From NCBI RefSeq assembly GCF_015475875.1, contig NZ_JADKYM010000022.1, positions 1 through 53,072 on the forward strand: a stretch of DNA of 53,072 nt, read 5' to 3'. Position numbers and translations under genes: made by a program. The notes below the pieces were generated by a model, which was not told the origin of the DNA, ran no database searches, and worked only from the letters and a program-made list of their open reading frames with translations. This stretch comes from Sphingopyxis solisilvae (GTDB taxonomy: Bacteria > Pseudomonadota > Alphaproteobacteria > Sphingomonadales > Sphingomonadaceae). The first letter of the stretch is position 1. Every line of letters begins with the position of its first letter. Below are positions 10,711 through 19,164 of this stretch, in pieces.

Positions 10711-11850
10711 TTGCGTATCCTGACGGTTACACTGGCGCTGGTCACCGGCCTTGCCGCCTGCGCAGCGAATGGCGAGGGCGCGTCTAACCCGCTCACCGCC
10801 GATGTTCGTTTCGAACAGGGGCCCCGCATGGGAGCGCCGCGCGCGACGCACCAACTGATCGCGACGGCCGATGGCCAGCTTCTGGCCATTGGCGGATGCG
10901 TGCGCCCGGGCTGTGACCCCGGACCGGCCAGCGCTACCGTCGATATCATCGACCCGGCGACGATGACGGTGACGGGCAGCGGCCGCTTGCTTGCGCGCCA
11001 TGTTCAACCGTCTGCGGTGGCGCTGCGTGACGGTCGGGTGCTGATCGTCGGCGGATGGATCGACGGGCGCCCGTCGACGTCGATCGAGATTTTCGATCCC
11101 GCCACCGGCCGGTCGGTCGCCGGACCTGCGCTCGGCGGACCCAGAGCAAATCCAGCCGTCGTCGCCCTCGCCGACGGGCGGGTGTTGATCGCCGGCGGCT
11201 ATGACGGGCAAGAACCGCTGGCCGATGCGCTGTTGTTCGACCCTGCGAGCGGAAAGTTGTCGACCACGGGACGTCTGCGCGACGCGCGCAGCGGGGCAAC
11301 GGGAACGCTGCTTGCCGATGGCCGGGTGCTGTTGACCGGCGGCGGGCGGGCCGAGCGCCGCCCGCGCGTCGCGCTGGCCAGCGCCGAAATCTTCGACCCC
11401 GCGACCGGGCAGTTCACCGCGACGGGGTCGCTGGCCGACGCGCGTTACAAACATGGGGCGGTGCGCCTCGATAATGGTGACGTGCTGGTGGTCGGGGGAT
11501 CGGACACGCGCGACGGTGCCGGCAAGCTGCGGTCGGTCGAGCGCTTCGATGTGGCGTCGGGGCGTTTTGTTGCGGCGGGGCGTCTGACCGTCGGGCGGTA
11601 CAAGCTGGCCGACACCTTGCTTGTGCTGCCGGGCAACCGGGTGCTGGTCGCCGTCGACGACCGCACGCCCGAGATTTTCGATGTTGCCAGCGGCGCCAGC
11701 AGCCGGATCGACTATGAACTGGGTGACCGGTGGAATTTCATGGCATTGACCCGCATCGACGCGCGCACGGCGTTGCTCAGCGGCGGGTACAGCGAAAAGG
11801 GCATTGTGCCGACCGACCAAAGCTGGATCGTGCGCCTGCCGAAAGGATAG
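10711..11850 (+). CDS. Kelch/galactose-oxidase-like beta-propeller lipoprotein
   Basis: A 379-residue protein with a lipoprotein signal (LALVTGLAAC, Cys at 17) followed by about six Kelch-like blades. Each blade carries the repeated pattern DGRVLIVGG and a partner such as EIFDPATG. Copies are visible at roughly residues 50-90, 95-140, 145-190, 195-250, 255-305 and 310-360. Such propellers are usually binding scaffolds. The copper ligands of galactose oxidase are not evident, so I infer binding rather than catalysis. The start is TTG at 10711 with AGGAAAAG before it. It is 36 bp after mltG and 4 bp before the next gene, so probably in the same operon. Confidence 0.7.
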   Translation: MRILTVTLALVTGLAACAANGEGASNPLTADVRFEQGPRMGAPRATHQLIATADGQLLAIGGCVRPGCDPGPASATVDIIDPATMTVTGSGRLLARHVQPSAVALRDGRVLIVGGWIDGRPSTSIEIFDPATGRSVAGPALGGPRANPAVVALADGRVLIAGGYDGQEPLADALLFDPASGKLSTTGRLRDARSGATGTLLADGRVLLTGGGRAERRPRVALASAEIFDPATGQFTATGSLADARYKHGAVRLDNGDVLVVGGSDTRDGAGKLRSVERFDVASGRFVAAGRLTVGRYKLADTLLVLPGNRVLVAVDDRTPEIFDVASGASSRIDYELGDRWNFMALTRIDARTALLSGGYSEKGIVPTDQSWIVRLPKG

Positions 11851-11854
11851 GGCG

Positions 11855-12607
11855 ATGACCGCTGCCAAGCTGTTCCTCCACGGCGTCCCCGACAGCCCGG
11901 CGATCTGGGGTCCGGTGCTCACCGCGCTCAGTCTTGGCGACGCGCCCGTCGCGGTCCCCGCGCTGCCGGGTTTCACCGGGCCGCTGCCCGCGGGCTTTCC
12001 CGCGACGAAGGAGGCTTATGCCGACTGGGCTGTCGGGCAGGCCGCAGATCTGTTCGCGGCGCACGGCCCGATCGACATCATTGGCCACGACTGGGGCGCG
12101 TTGATCGCGCAGCGCGTCGCAATGCTGCACCCCGACCTTGTCCGCAGCTGGGCGATTTCGAACGCGGTGATCGATCCCGACTATCGCGGCCACCGCGTCG
12201 CGCGGATCTGGAACACCCCCGTGCTCGGCGAACTCTTCATGGCACTGAGCAAACCCGCCAAGCTGGCCGAAGGACTGGCGGCGCAGGGCATGCCAACCGC
12301 CATCGCCGCCGAAGAGGCCGAGCAGTGGCGGAACAAGGACAAACGCCGCGCGATCCTGAAACTCTATCGCTCGGCGAAGGGGCTCAGTTTCGAACATGAT
12401 TGGGCGCGTGATATCGACAAATTGCCGACGCAGGGGGCGTTGATCTGGGGCGCCGACGACCCATATGTCCAACTGTCGGTCGCGCAGCGTTTCGCCGCCA
12501 ACACCGGCATCCCGCTCACCGTCATCGACGGAGCAGGCCATTGGGCGATCGCCGAGCGACCCGCAGAGGTCGCGGCGGCACTGCATCGCTTTTGGTCCGC
12601 GCTCTGA
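11855..12607 (+). CDS. Alpha/beta hydrolase (epoxide hydrolase/haloalkane dehalogenase type)
   Basis: A 250-residue hydrolase with an oxyanion-type HGVPD near residue 9, a nucleophile elbow GHDWGA with Asp79 rather than Ser, and a catalytic His in GAGHWAIAERP. The Asp nucleophile is the hallmark of epoxide hydrolases, haloalkane dehalogenases and fluoroacetate dehalogenases, and the substrate cannot be decided by eye. The ATG at 11855 (MTAAKLFLHG) follows AAAGGA at the end of the preceding gene. The 4-bp gap to the propeller gene implies co-transcription. Confidence 0.75.
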   Translation: MTAAKLFLHGVPDSPAIWGPVLTALSLGDAPVAVPALPGFTGPLPAGFPATKEAYADWAVGQAADLFAAHGPIDIIGHDWGALIAQRVAMLHPDLVRSWAISNAVIDPDYRGHRVARIWNTPVLGELFMALSKPAKLAEGLAAQGMPTAIAAEEAEQWRNKDKRRAILKLYRSAKGLSFEHDWARDIDKLPTQGALIWGADDPYVQLSVAQRFAANTGIPLTVIDGAGHWAIAERPAEVAAALHRFWSAL

Positions 12608-12711
12608 TCGCCTGACGCAATCAATATAAGCGGCCAACTCGATTTGACCTGCGTCCGCCGGTCTGCTTTTGGTGCGCCGCACAAAAATCCACACAGAAAG
12701 GATTCTCTCCC

Positions 12712-13272
12712 ATGATCAATCAACCCGTTCCCGCCGTGACGCTCAAGACGCGCGTCCGCGACGAGGCCGTCGATGGCCCGAACCCGTTCCGCTGGCAGGA
12801 CGTCGATACCGGCGAAGCGTTCGGCACCGGCCGCCACATCCTGTTCGGCCTGCCCGGCGCCTACACCCCGACCTGTTCGAACGAACAGTGCCCGGGCTTT
12901 GAGCGCCTTTATGGCGACTTCATCGCCGAAGGTGTCACGGCCATCCATTGCATCAGCGTCAACGACGCGTTCGTGATGTACAACTGGGGCAAGAGCCTGG
13001 GCGTCCAGAACGTCAAAATGGTCCCCGACGGTTCGGGCGCCTTCACGCGCCGCATGGGCATGTTGATCAACAAGGACCATGTCGGTTTCGGGATGCGCAG
13101 TTGGCGCTACACCGCGATCGTCGACGACGGCATCGTCGTTCAGATGTTCGTCGAACCCGGCATCAACGATGTCGGCACCGACAGCGATCCCTATGTCGAA
13201 TCGACCCCCGAAAAGGCGCTCGAATGGGTGAAGGCGAACCCCTATCGGGGCAAGTTGTCGCAGGCGGCCTAA
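12712..13272 (+). CDS. Peroxiredoxin, Prx5-like
   Basis: A 186-residue thiol peroxidase. The peroxidatic cysteine is Cys55 in PGAYTPTCS, the Prx5/hybrid-type signature, with a second cysteine at 60 (EQCPGF). Conserved elements include the active-site Pro/Thr and a C-terminal Arg-containing RSWRYTAIVDDG. The family reduces hydroperoxides in the cytoplasm using glutathione/glutaredoxin or thioredoxin. No fused glutaredoxin domain is present. GAAAGGA lies 12 bp before the ATG. It is probably transcribed with the following RNA-ligase-like gene. Confidence 0.9.
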   Translation: MINQPVPAVTLKTRVRDEAVDGPNPFRWQDVDTGEAFGTGRHILFGLPGAYTPTCSNEQCPGFERLYGDFIAEGVTAIHCISVNDAFVMYNWGKSLGVQNVKMVPDGSGAFTRRMGMLINKDHVGFGMRSWRYTAIVDDGIVVQMFVEPGINDVGTDSDPYVESTPEKALEWVKANPYRGKLSQAA

Positions 13273-13284
13273 ACCGGCGCTGAC

Positions 13285-13845
13285 ATGACCTTAGGCGGCC
13301 CGGCCATCCCCCCTCCCATCCGGGCCGCTGGCGCCGCACCCATCATCGTCACCGCGACGATGGGTGCGGCCGACCAGCGTTTTTTCGACACTCTGCGCGC
13401 GGCGCATTTCCCGCCCGAGCGCAACTATCTGTCGGCGCATATCACGCTGTTCCACCAGCTGCCGCCGTCGGCGCTGGGCGAACTTGACGGGCTGATCCGC
13501 CGCATCGCCGCCGACACCCCGCCCCCCGCCGCGCGGTTGCGCGAGCTGTACTCTCTCGGCAAAGGCGTCGCCTATCGCATCGATAGCCCCGACCTGCTGG
13601 CGATCCGCGAACGGATCGCCGACCATTTCACCGGTATGCTGACCGCGCAGGACCAGGGCACACCGCGGCTGCACATTACCGTGCAGAACAAGGTGACGCC
13701 CGGCGAAGCCCGCACGTTGCTCGCCGAACTCACCGCCGACTTCCAGCCGCGCCCGCTGACCATCACCGGCCTCGCCGCCCACCACTATCGCGGCGGCCCG
13801 TGGGAAGCCGCCTTCGCACGGAATTTTCGCGGCCCGCGCACATGA
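13285..13845 (+). CDS. 2'-5' RNA ligase-like (2H phosphoesterase) protein
   Basis: A 186-residue member of the 2H phosphoesterase superfamily. The two HxT motifs that form the active site are HITLFH and HITVQN, about 80 residues apart. Related proteins open cyclic phosphodiesters or ligate tRNA halves in vitro, and the physiological substrate is generally unknown. It starts 12 bp after the peroxiredoxin gene. The proline-rich first 20 residues are not typical, and the true start may lie further in, near VTATMGAADQRF. Confidence 0.75.
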   Translation: MTLGGPAIPPPIRAAGAAPIIVTATMGAADQRFFDTLRAAHFPPERNYLSAHITLFHQLPPSALGELDGLIRRIAADTPPPAARLRELYSLGKGVAYRIDSPDLLAIRERIADHFTGMLTAQDQGTPRLHITVQNKVTPGEARTLLAELTADFQPRPLTITGLAAHHYRGGPWEAAFARNFRGPRT

Positions 13846-13906
13846 TATTGACCAGCGCCAACACCCTGCCTATAGGCGCTGCTCGCCCGTCGCGGCGGCC
13901 CTGTGG

Positions 13907-13983
13907 GGCGGAGTAGCTCAGCTGGTTAGAGCAGCGGAATCATAATCCGCGTGTCGGGGGTTCGAGTCCCTCCTCCGCTACCA
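13907..13983 (+). tRNA. tRNA-Met (anticodon CAT)
   Basis: A 77-nt cloverleaf with encoded CCA: acceptor stem GGCGGAG/CTCCGCT with a terminal G-U pair, D stem GCTC/GAGC, anticodon stem GCGGA/TCCGC with loop ATCATAA, and T arm GGGGG-TTCGAGT-CCCTC. The anticodon CAT is at 13941-13943. I call elongator Met. A lysidine-modified tRNA-Ile2 has the same gene anticodon and cannot be fully excluded without comparison. An integrase remnant follows directly, so the gene's 3' end was probably an attachment site. Confidence 0.93.
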
Positions 13984-14070
13984 GTCGCAAACCCCTTCAA
14001 ACCTCGCATTTCCGGCAGTTTTCTGCCATTCGTCGAGGTCGTTCCAATGATGACATTTGCCTGTCCAGAA

Positions 14071-14092
14071 GTGAGTTGTTCGGACAACTCAC
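14071..14092. promoter_or_regulatory. Perfect 9-bp inverted repeat upstream of integrase remnant
   Basis: GTGAGTTGT (14071-14079), four-base loop TCGG, ACAACTCAC (14084-14092). It lies between the tRNA and the integrase start in a stretch with lower GC than its surroundings. It could be an operator, an arm-type binding site or a small hairpin of the former element. There is no following T run, so it is not an intrinsic terminator. Confidence 0.45.
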
Positions 14093-14173
14093 GTCAGATT
14101 TGGACCCGTTTGGACACAACTTTCGCGAGAATTTTCGCGAGTGTTTCATGGCCTCGATCACCTCGAGGTTGTC

Positions 14174-14724
14174 ATGAGCAAGAGTGTAATTCTGACCCCC
14201 GCGCATATCGATCGGCTGAAGAGTGGTTCCCTGTCCGACCGGGAGGTTCCCGGTCTTGCTATTGTCGTCCCTGGCCTCGCTAGGAAGCAGTGGCGCTTCA
14301 AGCGCGTTGTTGCTGGCACCAAGAAAACCGTCGAGCAGATTCTGGGGTGCTACCCTGCCTTCTCGATTGATGAGGCGCGCGCGTGGGCAGTGCCGCTCAG
14401 CAGGGCGGTCGCGCGCGGCGAGGACCCCCGGGAGATCAAGCGAGCGGACGAAGCGAGGGCGATGCCCGTTGCTTCGGCGCATGCCATCTATATGGACGCC
14501 ATGCGCCGAGGCGACCGCACGAAGCTGAAACCGCGCACGATCTTCGACAAGGACGTGATCTATACGCGTGACATCGCGCCGCGGCTCGGGACCAGGGTTC
14601 TGGCCGATCTTACCGAAGACGACTGCTGGGATGCGGTCTACGACAAGGCGAAGGCATCGAAGCATCGCACCAACAAGATGGCAGGCGAGCTCAGCTGCCT
14701 CCTGAAACGGTGCGCGGGCCGCGG
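14174..14724 (+). pseudogene. Truncated P4-type tyrosine integrase
   Basis: From ATG 14174 (MSKSVILTPAHIDRLK) the frame encodes about 183 residues. They match the N-terminal DUF4102 arm-binding domain (GLAIVVPGLARKQWRFKRV, then LGCYPAFSIDEARAWA) and the core-binding SAM-like domain (KPRTIFDKDVIYTRDIAPRLG). The catalytic domain with its Arg-His-Arg-Tyr residues is missing, because the frame runs into transposase sequence at about 14724. It cannot recombine. Its place 190 bp after a tRNA 3' end is typical for integrases of tRNA-targeted islands. No second copy of the tRNA 3' end was found in the window. Confidence 0.85.
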
Positions 14725-14960
14725 TGGCCATTGCGAGAGCTTCAACGGGTCACTGTGTAATGAACTGCCCAATGGCGAAATCTTCTACTCGTTCGCCGAA
14801 ACCCGAATCCTGATCGTGGCCTGGCGGCGACATTACAACATCCTCCGGTCGCACAGTTCGCTGCGATATCGGCCGCCGGCGCCGGAGGCCGTTCCATCGC
14901 CAGTGTCGCCTCCGGTTCCGCTTCGTTCCATCTATGGCCAACACTGGCGATGGGGGCGTC
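14725..14960 (+). mobile_element. IS3-family transposase (orfB) C-terminal remnant
   Basis: In frame with the integrase fragment, the translation changes abruptly to HCESFNGSLCNELPNGE, IVAWRRHYN and HSSLRYRPPAPEAV. This is the end of the DDE catalytic domain of IS3-group transposases, including the last acidic-region helix. Upstream orfA and most of orfB are absent, so this is a remnant left by insertion and deletion. The right boundary is approximate; no clear terminal inverted repeat was identified. The open frame continues past 15000 only as a shadow of the next gene on the opposite strand. Confidence 0.8.
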
Positions 14961-15034
14961 AATGCGCCAAAAAATCCGCCCGTCCCACGCGGTGGGGGAC
15001 GGTCACACAGCGGCGGTCAGTCCGCGGGACATCT

Positions 15035-15472
15035 TCACTTCGCCTGAGGCGCCAGAACGCCTTTGAGGCGGGCGGCCGGGTCGATGGCGGGGCGCCATTC
15101 GCTGACCGTGCCGACAAACTGGCCCTTCTGGACCGCGGGATCGGCATCCATCAACGCGCGCGCCGCTTCCAGATCGTCGGCGCGGAGGATCACCAGCCCG
15201 CCCTCCGACGTCATCAAGGGTCCGGCAAGGATCAGGACGCCGTCCGCGGCCAGTCGGCGCATATATTGGCCATGTTCGCCAAGATTTTGCTGGGCAAGCG
15301 GCATGCCGCGTTTCCACACGGGGCCGGGTTCGTACACGATCGCGAACAGCTTCGCGGTCGCCGGCGCCTTGGTCGCAGGCTCGGGCGCGACGTTCGGATC
15401 GGCATGCGCTGCCGACGGCACGAGTGCCGCCGCCGCAAGAATGCCGACGATCAAGGGCCATGATATTTGCAT
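15035..15472 (-). CDS. Secreted YciI-like protein
   Basis: A 145-residue protein with a signal peptide (MQISWPLIVGILAAAALVPSAAHA, cleavage near residue 24) followed by a YCII domain (FAIVYEPGPVWKRG, HGQYMRRLAADGVLILAGPL, DLEAARALMDADPAVQKG, EWRP). YciI domains have a ferredoxin-like fold with a conserved His/Asp pair and unknown function in most cases; an exported form is less common. The start at 15472 follows GGGAGA on the minus strand. It is divergent from the TetR gene, with a palindrome in between, and so is a likely target. Confidence 0.7.
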   Translation of the reverse strand: MQISWPLIVGILAAAALVPSAAHADPNVAPEPATKAPATAKLFAIVYEPGPVWKRGMPLAQQNLGEHGQYMRRLAADGVLILAGPLMTSEGGLVILRADDLEAARALMDADPAVQKGQFVGTVSEWRPAIDPAARLKGVLAPQAK

Positions 15473-15507
15473 CAACCAATCTCCCGCATCAGGATGATCC
15501 AATACAT

Positions 15508-15522
15508 ACCATATGTTATGGT
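15508..15522. promoter_or_regulatory. Palindrome ACCATA-TGT-TATGGT, probable TetR operator
   Basis: Perfect 6-bp arms around a 3-bp centre lie midway in the 85-bp gap between the divergent YciI-like and TetR genes. The position and size fit an operator through which the TetR protein would repress both directions. Confidence 0.55.
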
Positions 15523-15557
15523 TTGTCAATCGCCGAAATCTATGCGATGATGCCGTG

Positions 15558-16124
15558 ATGAGCGATCGTTCGACTTCGTCACGCCGCGGGCGCTTTGCCA
15601 AAGCGGACTGGATCATGATCGGGCTTGCCGGATTGCGGCAGGAGGGGCCGGACGCCCTGACGATCGAACGACTGACCGCGACCGCGCGGCGGACCCGCGG
15701 ATCGTTCTACCATCATTTTGCGAGCCACGAGGATTTCGTCCGCGCCATGGCCGACAGCTGGCTGCAGCAAAGCACCGTCGGCCCGATCGCCGAAATGCAG
15801 CAAGCGGCGGACATGCGACGCGTCAGGGCGTCGCTGGCCGAATTTGCCGCGACGCTCGACCATCGGCTGGAACGGCAGATGCGCCGGCTGGGCGAAATCA
15901 ACACCCATGCACACGCCGTCGTGCAGCAGTCGGACGCGCTTCGCATTGCAATGCTGGTGCAGATGTTTCAGGGCGAGTTTGCCTTGTTGCCGGACGAAGC
16001 GCTGAAACGTGCGCAATTGCAGCATGCGGCATTCGTGGGAATGCAAGTCGTTTTTCCCGAGGCATCGCCGGAGTTTCGCCGTGAACTCGACCTGTATCTG
16101 GCCGGCAAATTGTGGGTGGGGTAA
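15558..16124 (+). CDS. TetR/AcrR-family transcriptional regulator
   Basis: A 188-residue protein. The N-terminal helix-turn-helix occupies about residues 10-60 (LRQEGPDALTIERLTATARRTRGSFYHHFASHEDFVRAM), with the GSFYHHF recognition-helix signature. The C-terminal ligand domain is all helical and not diagnostic. ATG 15558 (MSDRSTSSRRG) was chosen over the longer frame from 15513, because the latter begins inside the candidate operator. It is divergent from the YciI-like gene and probably controls it and itself. Confidence 0.85.
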   Translation: MSDRSTSSRRGRFAKADWIMIGLAGLRQEGPDALTIERLTATARRTRGSFYHHFASHEDFVRAMADSWLQQSTVGPIAEMQQAADMRRVRASLAEFAATLDHRLERQMRRLGEINTHAHAVVQQSDALRIAMLVQMFQGEFALLPDEALKRAQLQHAAFVGMQVVFPEASPEFRRELDLYLAGKLWVG

Positions 16125-16438
16125 TCGGTATCGGTATCGGTGTCGTGATGACCAGCCAAGGCTTGCGGCGGTGGCGGTCTCCTCAAGTCTATTGGTGACC
16201 CGCAACTCAATGTGGATCCGACCGATCGCCGCTGACATCGTCCATCGGCGTCGGACATTTGGCTGGCATCCAGGGTACGCTTTGATCCTCTGCCGATGAC
16301 GTGTAACTTTGGCGATCTGCAAAGCTCGAGTGCGAGACCGTTGCAAAACTGAGCAAAGGATATTCGTTTGCGGTGAGGGGCCAATCCAACCTGCCGAACG
16401 TCGGTGAAAATGTTCGCTTATCAGAGTAGGGCGGTGGC
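16125..16438. other. Gene-free stretch before the LytS-type kinase
   Basis: About 310 bp with no convincing gene. The start has a short run of overlapping GGTATC units (about 16125-16145). The remainder shows no palindrome or terminator that I can support. Confidence 0.35.
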
Positions 16439-17530
16439 ATGCAGGCCAACTTGAACTCGCGTCCAGACGATAACGCGGAGTCGATGGCAGCACTGCGCGC
16501 GGATGGTGCATTCCAGCGCATGCTGCTTCTCGCCACCGCCATTTTGTGGGCAGCGAATTTTGCCATCATGACACTCATGTCGATTGCAGGGGGCGAAGCC
16601 GGGTGGGCCGAATTGCTCCTACCGCGACTTGCCCTCAACCTCGTCGGCGTCGGAATATGTTACTCCGTTCATCGCCTGCTGTGGTGGGCGGGTCGCGCCG
16701 GATTCAGGCGACAGCTCATTGTCGCGGCGATAGCGACGCCCGCTGCCGCCGATGCCTATGCTTGGTGCAGCACTTACGCCGTGTGGTTGATTCACGGCGA
16801 TGCGCCGGCCATGCCGGCGGCGCAGATGATCCTCCAACTCGCGCTTCACTTCTGGTTCTTTGCGACGTGGACCGGATTCTATCTGGCCATCTCCTACGGC
16901 GCCCGTCTGCGCGTTCAGCAACAGCGCGAGGCGACGGCCCGCATCCTGGCGCAGGCCGCGCAGCTTCAGGCTCTACATTACCAGATCAGCCCGCATTTTC
17001 TCTTCAACACACTGAACTCAATTTCGTCGTTGGTCGCAGATGGCAAGAACCGGCTCGCCGAGACGATGGTTCAGCACCTGTCCGAGTTTCTGCGCCTGAC
17101 CTTGGCGATGAACCCCGCGCTCGATGTGACGCTCGAGCAGGAACTCGCGTTACAAAATGCCTATCTCGAGATCGAACGCGTCCGCTTTCCCGATATGGAG
17201 CTCGATGTCCGGGTTGCCGAGGATGTTCGCGCCGCGCCGGTTCCGGGTCTCATCTTGCAGCCGCTGATCGAAAATGCCGTAAAGCACGGCATCGCCACGC
17301 ACCTTGGTACATCGGTCATCAAGATTTCCGCTAACCGCGCAGGTGATCTCCTGGCGGTCGAAATTTCCAACCAGGCGAAAGCCGGCATTCCCGGCCGGGC
17401 CCCGGGCATTGGTTTGCGCAATGTTCGCGAACGACTGGCCGCCCGCTTCGGGGACATGGCCTCGCTTACGGCAGGTTTTGTGCTTCCCGGACGGTATGAG
17501 GCCAAGCTTCTGATCCCGCTTTGGGCATGA
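16439..17530 (+). CDS. LytS/YehU-type sensor histidine kinase
   Basis: A 363-residue membrane kinase. The N-terminal half has about four hydrophobic helices (residues 28-50, 60-80, 92-115, 130-155). The phosphoacceptor is His186 in QISPHFLFNTLNSISSLV, and the ATP-binding N box is PLIENAVKHG, followed by GIGLRNVRERL. This is the His_kinase plus HATPase pattern that pairs with LytTR regulators. It overlaps the next gene by 4 bp (ATGA), so the two are translationally coupled and form one signalling pair. The signal is unknown; no periplasmic domain is large enough to suggest one. Confidence 0.9.
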   Translation: MQANLNSRPDDNAESMAALRADGAFQRMLLLATAILWAANFAIMTLMSIAGGEAGWAELLLPRLALNLVGVGICYSVHRLLWWAGRAGFRRQLIVAAIATPAAADAYAWCSTYAVWLIHGDAPAMPAAQMILQLALHFWFFATWTGFYLAISYGARLRVQQQREATARILAQAAQLQALHYQISPHFLFNTLNSISSLVADGKNRLAETMVQHLSEFLRLTLAMNPALDVTLEQELALQNAYLEIERVRFPDMELDVRVAEDVRAAPVPGLILQPLIENAVKHGIATHLGTSVIKISANRAGDLLAVEISNQAKAGIPGRAPGIGLRNVRERLAARFGDMASLTAGFVLPGRYEAKLLIPLWA

Positions 17531-18321
17531 GAGCCGCGGTGCGCATCCTGCTCGTCGATGACGAACCGCTTGCACTTCGAAGGCTCGAGCAGTTGCTCGG
17601 CGGCATGCGCGACGTTGCGATATGCGGCTCCGCCACCGGTTGCGACGAGGCGATCAAGGCGACTCTTCGCGAGCGCCCCGATGTTGTGCTGCTCGATATC
17701 CGGATGCGCGATGGCAGCGGCTTCGATTATCTCGCGCAGTTGCCGGACGATATCGCGCCGGCGATTATTTTTGTGACCGCTTTCGACAGTCATGCAGTCG
17801 AGGCCTTTACCCATAATGCCCTCGATTATGTGCTCAAACCGATCGAGGTTGGCCGGCTCGGTGTCGCGCTCGACCGGGCGCGCCGCGCCCTTCAGGACCG
17901 CGATGCGGCCAAAACGACCGACGAACTGCACGAAATTATCGCCAATCTGCGCGAGAAGATTCGCGAGGACGCGGCTTCTCCTTTCGAAAGCGAATTCTGG
18001 ATCCGCAAGAATGTGACCGGCTTCGTCAGAGTGCCGGTAGCCGATATACGCTGGGTCGCGGCCGACGACGATTATGTGCGAATATGGACGGGCGAAAAAT
18101 CCTATCTATTGCGCAGCACCCTTAGCGACTTGCAGGCGAAGCTCGATCCCGACGTCTTCATTCGTATCCACCGGTCGACTATCGTGCGCCGGTCGATTGT
18201 CACGGAATTCAAGCGCGATGGCGACGGCATGTTTGCGTGCCTCGCGGGCGGCGAGAAACTCCGGGTAGGGCGCGTCTATGCCAAGAGCCTCCGGGCCGAG
18301 TTGACGCGGTTTGAGCGATGA
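17527..18321 (+). CDS. LytTR-family response regulator
   Basis: A 264-residue protein with a receiver domain (DDEPLA at 11-16, phosphoacceptor Asp57 in VVLLDIRM, Lys in YVLKPIE) and a C-terminal LytTR DNA-binding domain (about 155-260: RVPVADIRWVAADDDYVRIW, DVFIRIHRSTIVRRSIV). LytTR proteins bind paired direct repeats upstream of their targets. ATG 17527 overlaps the kinase stop. The membrane-protein gene at 18655 lies downstream and may be a target, though 330 bp separate them. Confidence 0.92.
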   Translation: MRAAVRILLVDDEPLALRRLEQLLGGMRDVAICGSATGCDEAIKATLRERPDVVLLDIRMRDGSGFDYLAQLPDDIAPAIIFVTAFDSHAVEAFTHNALDYVLKPIEVGRLGVALDRARRALQDRDAAKTTDELHEIIANLREKIREDAASPFESEFWIRKNVTGFVRVPVADIRWVAADDDYVRIWTGEKSYLLRSTLSDLQAKLDPDVFIRIHRSTIVRRSIVTEFKRDGDGMFACLAGGEKLRVGRVYAKSLRAELTRFER

Positions 18322-18654
18322 ATCGTATCCGGTGCAACGACCATAGCGGCCTGCACGGGCGATAGAGCCTGGCTGTTATACCGGCCTCGAGCCTGCTGAT
18401 AGCCCCCTAAAGCCCCGCATTCCGCGAGTAAGTGCAGGTCGATATCGAGCCAGGAATCGTGATCGACCACCTTGATGAGGGAGCAACGACCAGCAAGTGG
18501 CGCTGCGTTGCGGGTAGCCGATCGGCGCCGGGCCGTACCAATTGTCGATTCGCCGCCCTGCGGTTCCTTCGGCCACTCGCTTGGAGCGACCACCTCAACC
18601 GGCTTTCCAATTCCGCGCTTCAAGTTGCATTCCACCTTCAGGGGAGGGTCAAGG
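18322..18654. other. Gene-free stretch between response regulator and membrane protein gene
   Basis: About 330 bp without a convincing gene. The open frame that crosses it belongs to the downstream gene but shows no family-like sequence upstream of 18655. A promoter for that gene is expected here. I see no clear LytTR direct repeats. Confidence 0.35.
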
Positions 18655-19164
18655 ATGACGGATGAGGCAACGCGGGCGGAAGAAACGAATACCACCCTTG
18701 ATTGGCGTTGGCGATCCGCACTCGTTGCGGGACTCCTCGCCGGCGCGCTCGACATCGTTTACATTCTGACAATCTGGACGCTCATGGGCGTCCCCCAATT
18801 GACCGTGCTCCAGGTGATTGCGAGCGGCATTTTCGGTCGCAGTGCGTTCGAGGGCGGCATGCCTTTCGCCGCAATCGGGCTCGGACTGCATTTTTTTATC
18901 AGTATATTGATGGCATTCGCCTATTTTGCGCTCGTGCCTGCGTGGCTTCGCGCCAAGCCGCTGCTTGCGGGACCTGCGTATGGTGTGGCGCTCTGGCTCG
19001 TCATGAACGCCATTGTGGTGCCGCTGTCCGCTGCGCCGATATCGGCGCCACCGGCGATCATCCTGCTGGCCGATATCGCCGGCCATATCCTCTTGGTGGG
19101 TCTTCCGATCGCAGTTCTTGCTCGTACGCGCGCTTGCCGGGGGTGCTGCTCGTGCCGGACCTAG
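18655..19164 (+). CDS. Small multi-pass membrane protein, unknown function
   Basis: A 169-residue protein with about four transmembrane helices: ALVAGLLAGALDIVYILTIW, AAIGLGLHFFISILMAFAYFAL, GPAYGVALWLVMNAIVVPL and the C-terminal IILLADIAGHILLVGLPIAVL. The general look resembles YagU/DUF1440-type inner-membrane proteins, but I cannot assign a family. ATG 18655 follows GGAGGG at ideal distance. The tail ends in a cysteine-rich stretch (RACRGCCSCRT), which is odd for this kind of protein and may reflect a late frameshift. Confidence 0.6.
   Translation: MTDEATRAEETNTTLDWRWRSALVAGLLAGALDIVYILTIWTLMGVPQLTVLQVIASGIFGRSAFEGGMPFAAIGLGLHFFISILMAFAYFALVPAWLRAKPLLAGPAYGVALWLVMNAIVVPLSAAPISAPPAIILLADIAGHILLVGLPIAVLARTRACRGCCSCRT

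Noticed and set aside
9676..11976. A 766-residue leftward frame opposite mltG and the propeller gene
   Set aside because: Antisense to two well-supported genes and lacks any domain.
14961..15463. Continuation of the integrase/transposase fusion frame
   Set aside because: This part lies opposite the YciI-like gene and reads as its shadow; no transposase or integrase similarity continues beyond about 14960.
16125..16150. GGTATC repeats as a microsatellite or operator array
   Set aside because: Only about three overlapping units, too short to support a function.
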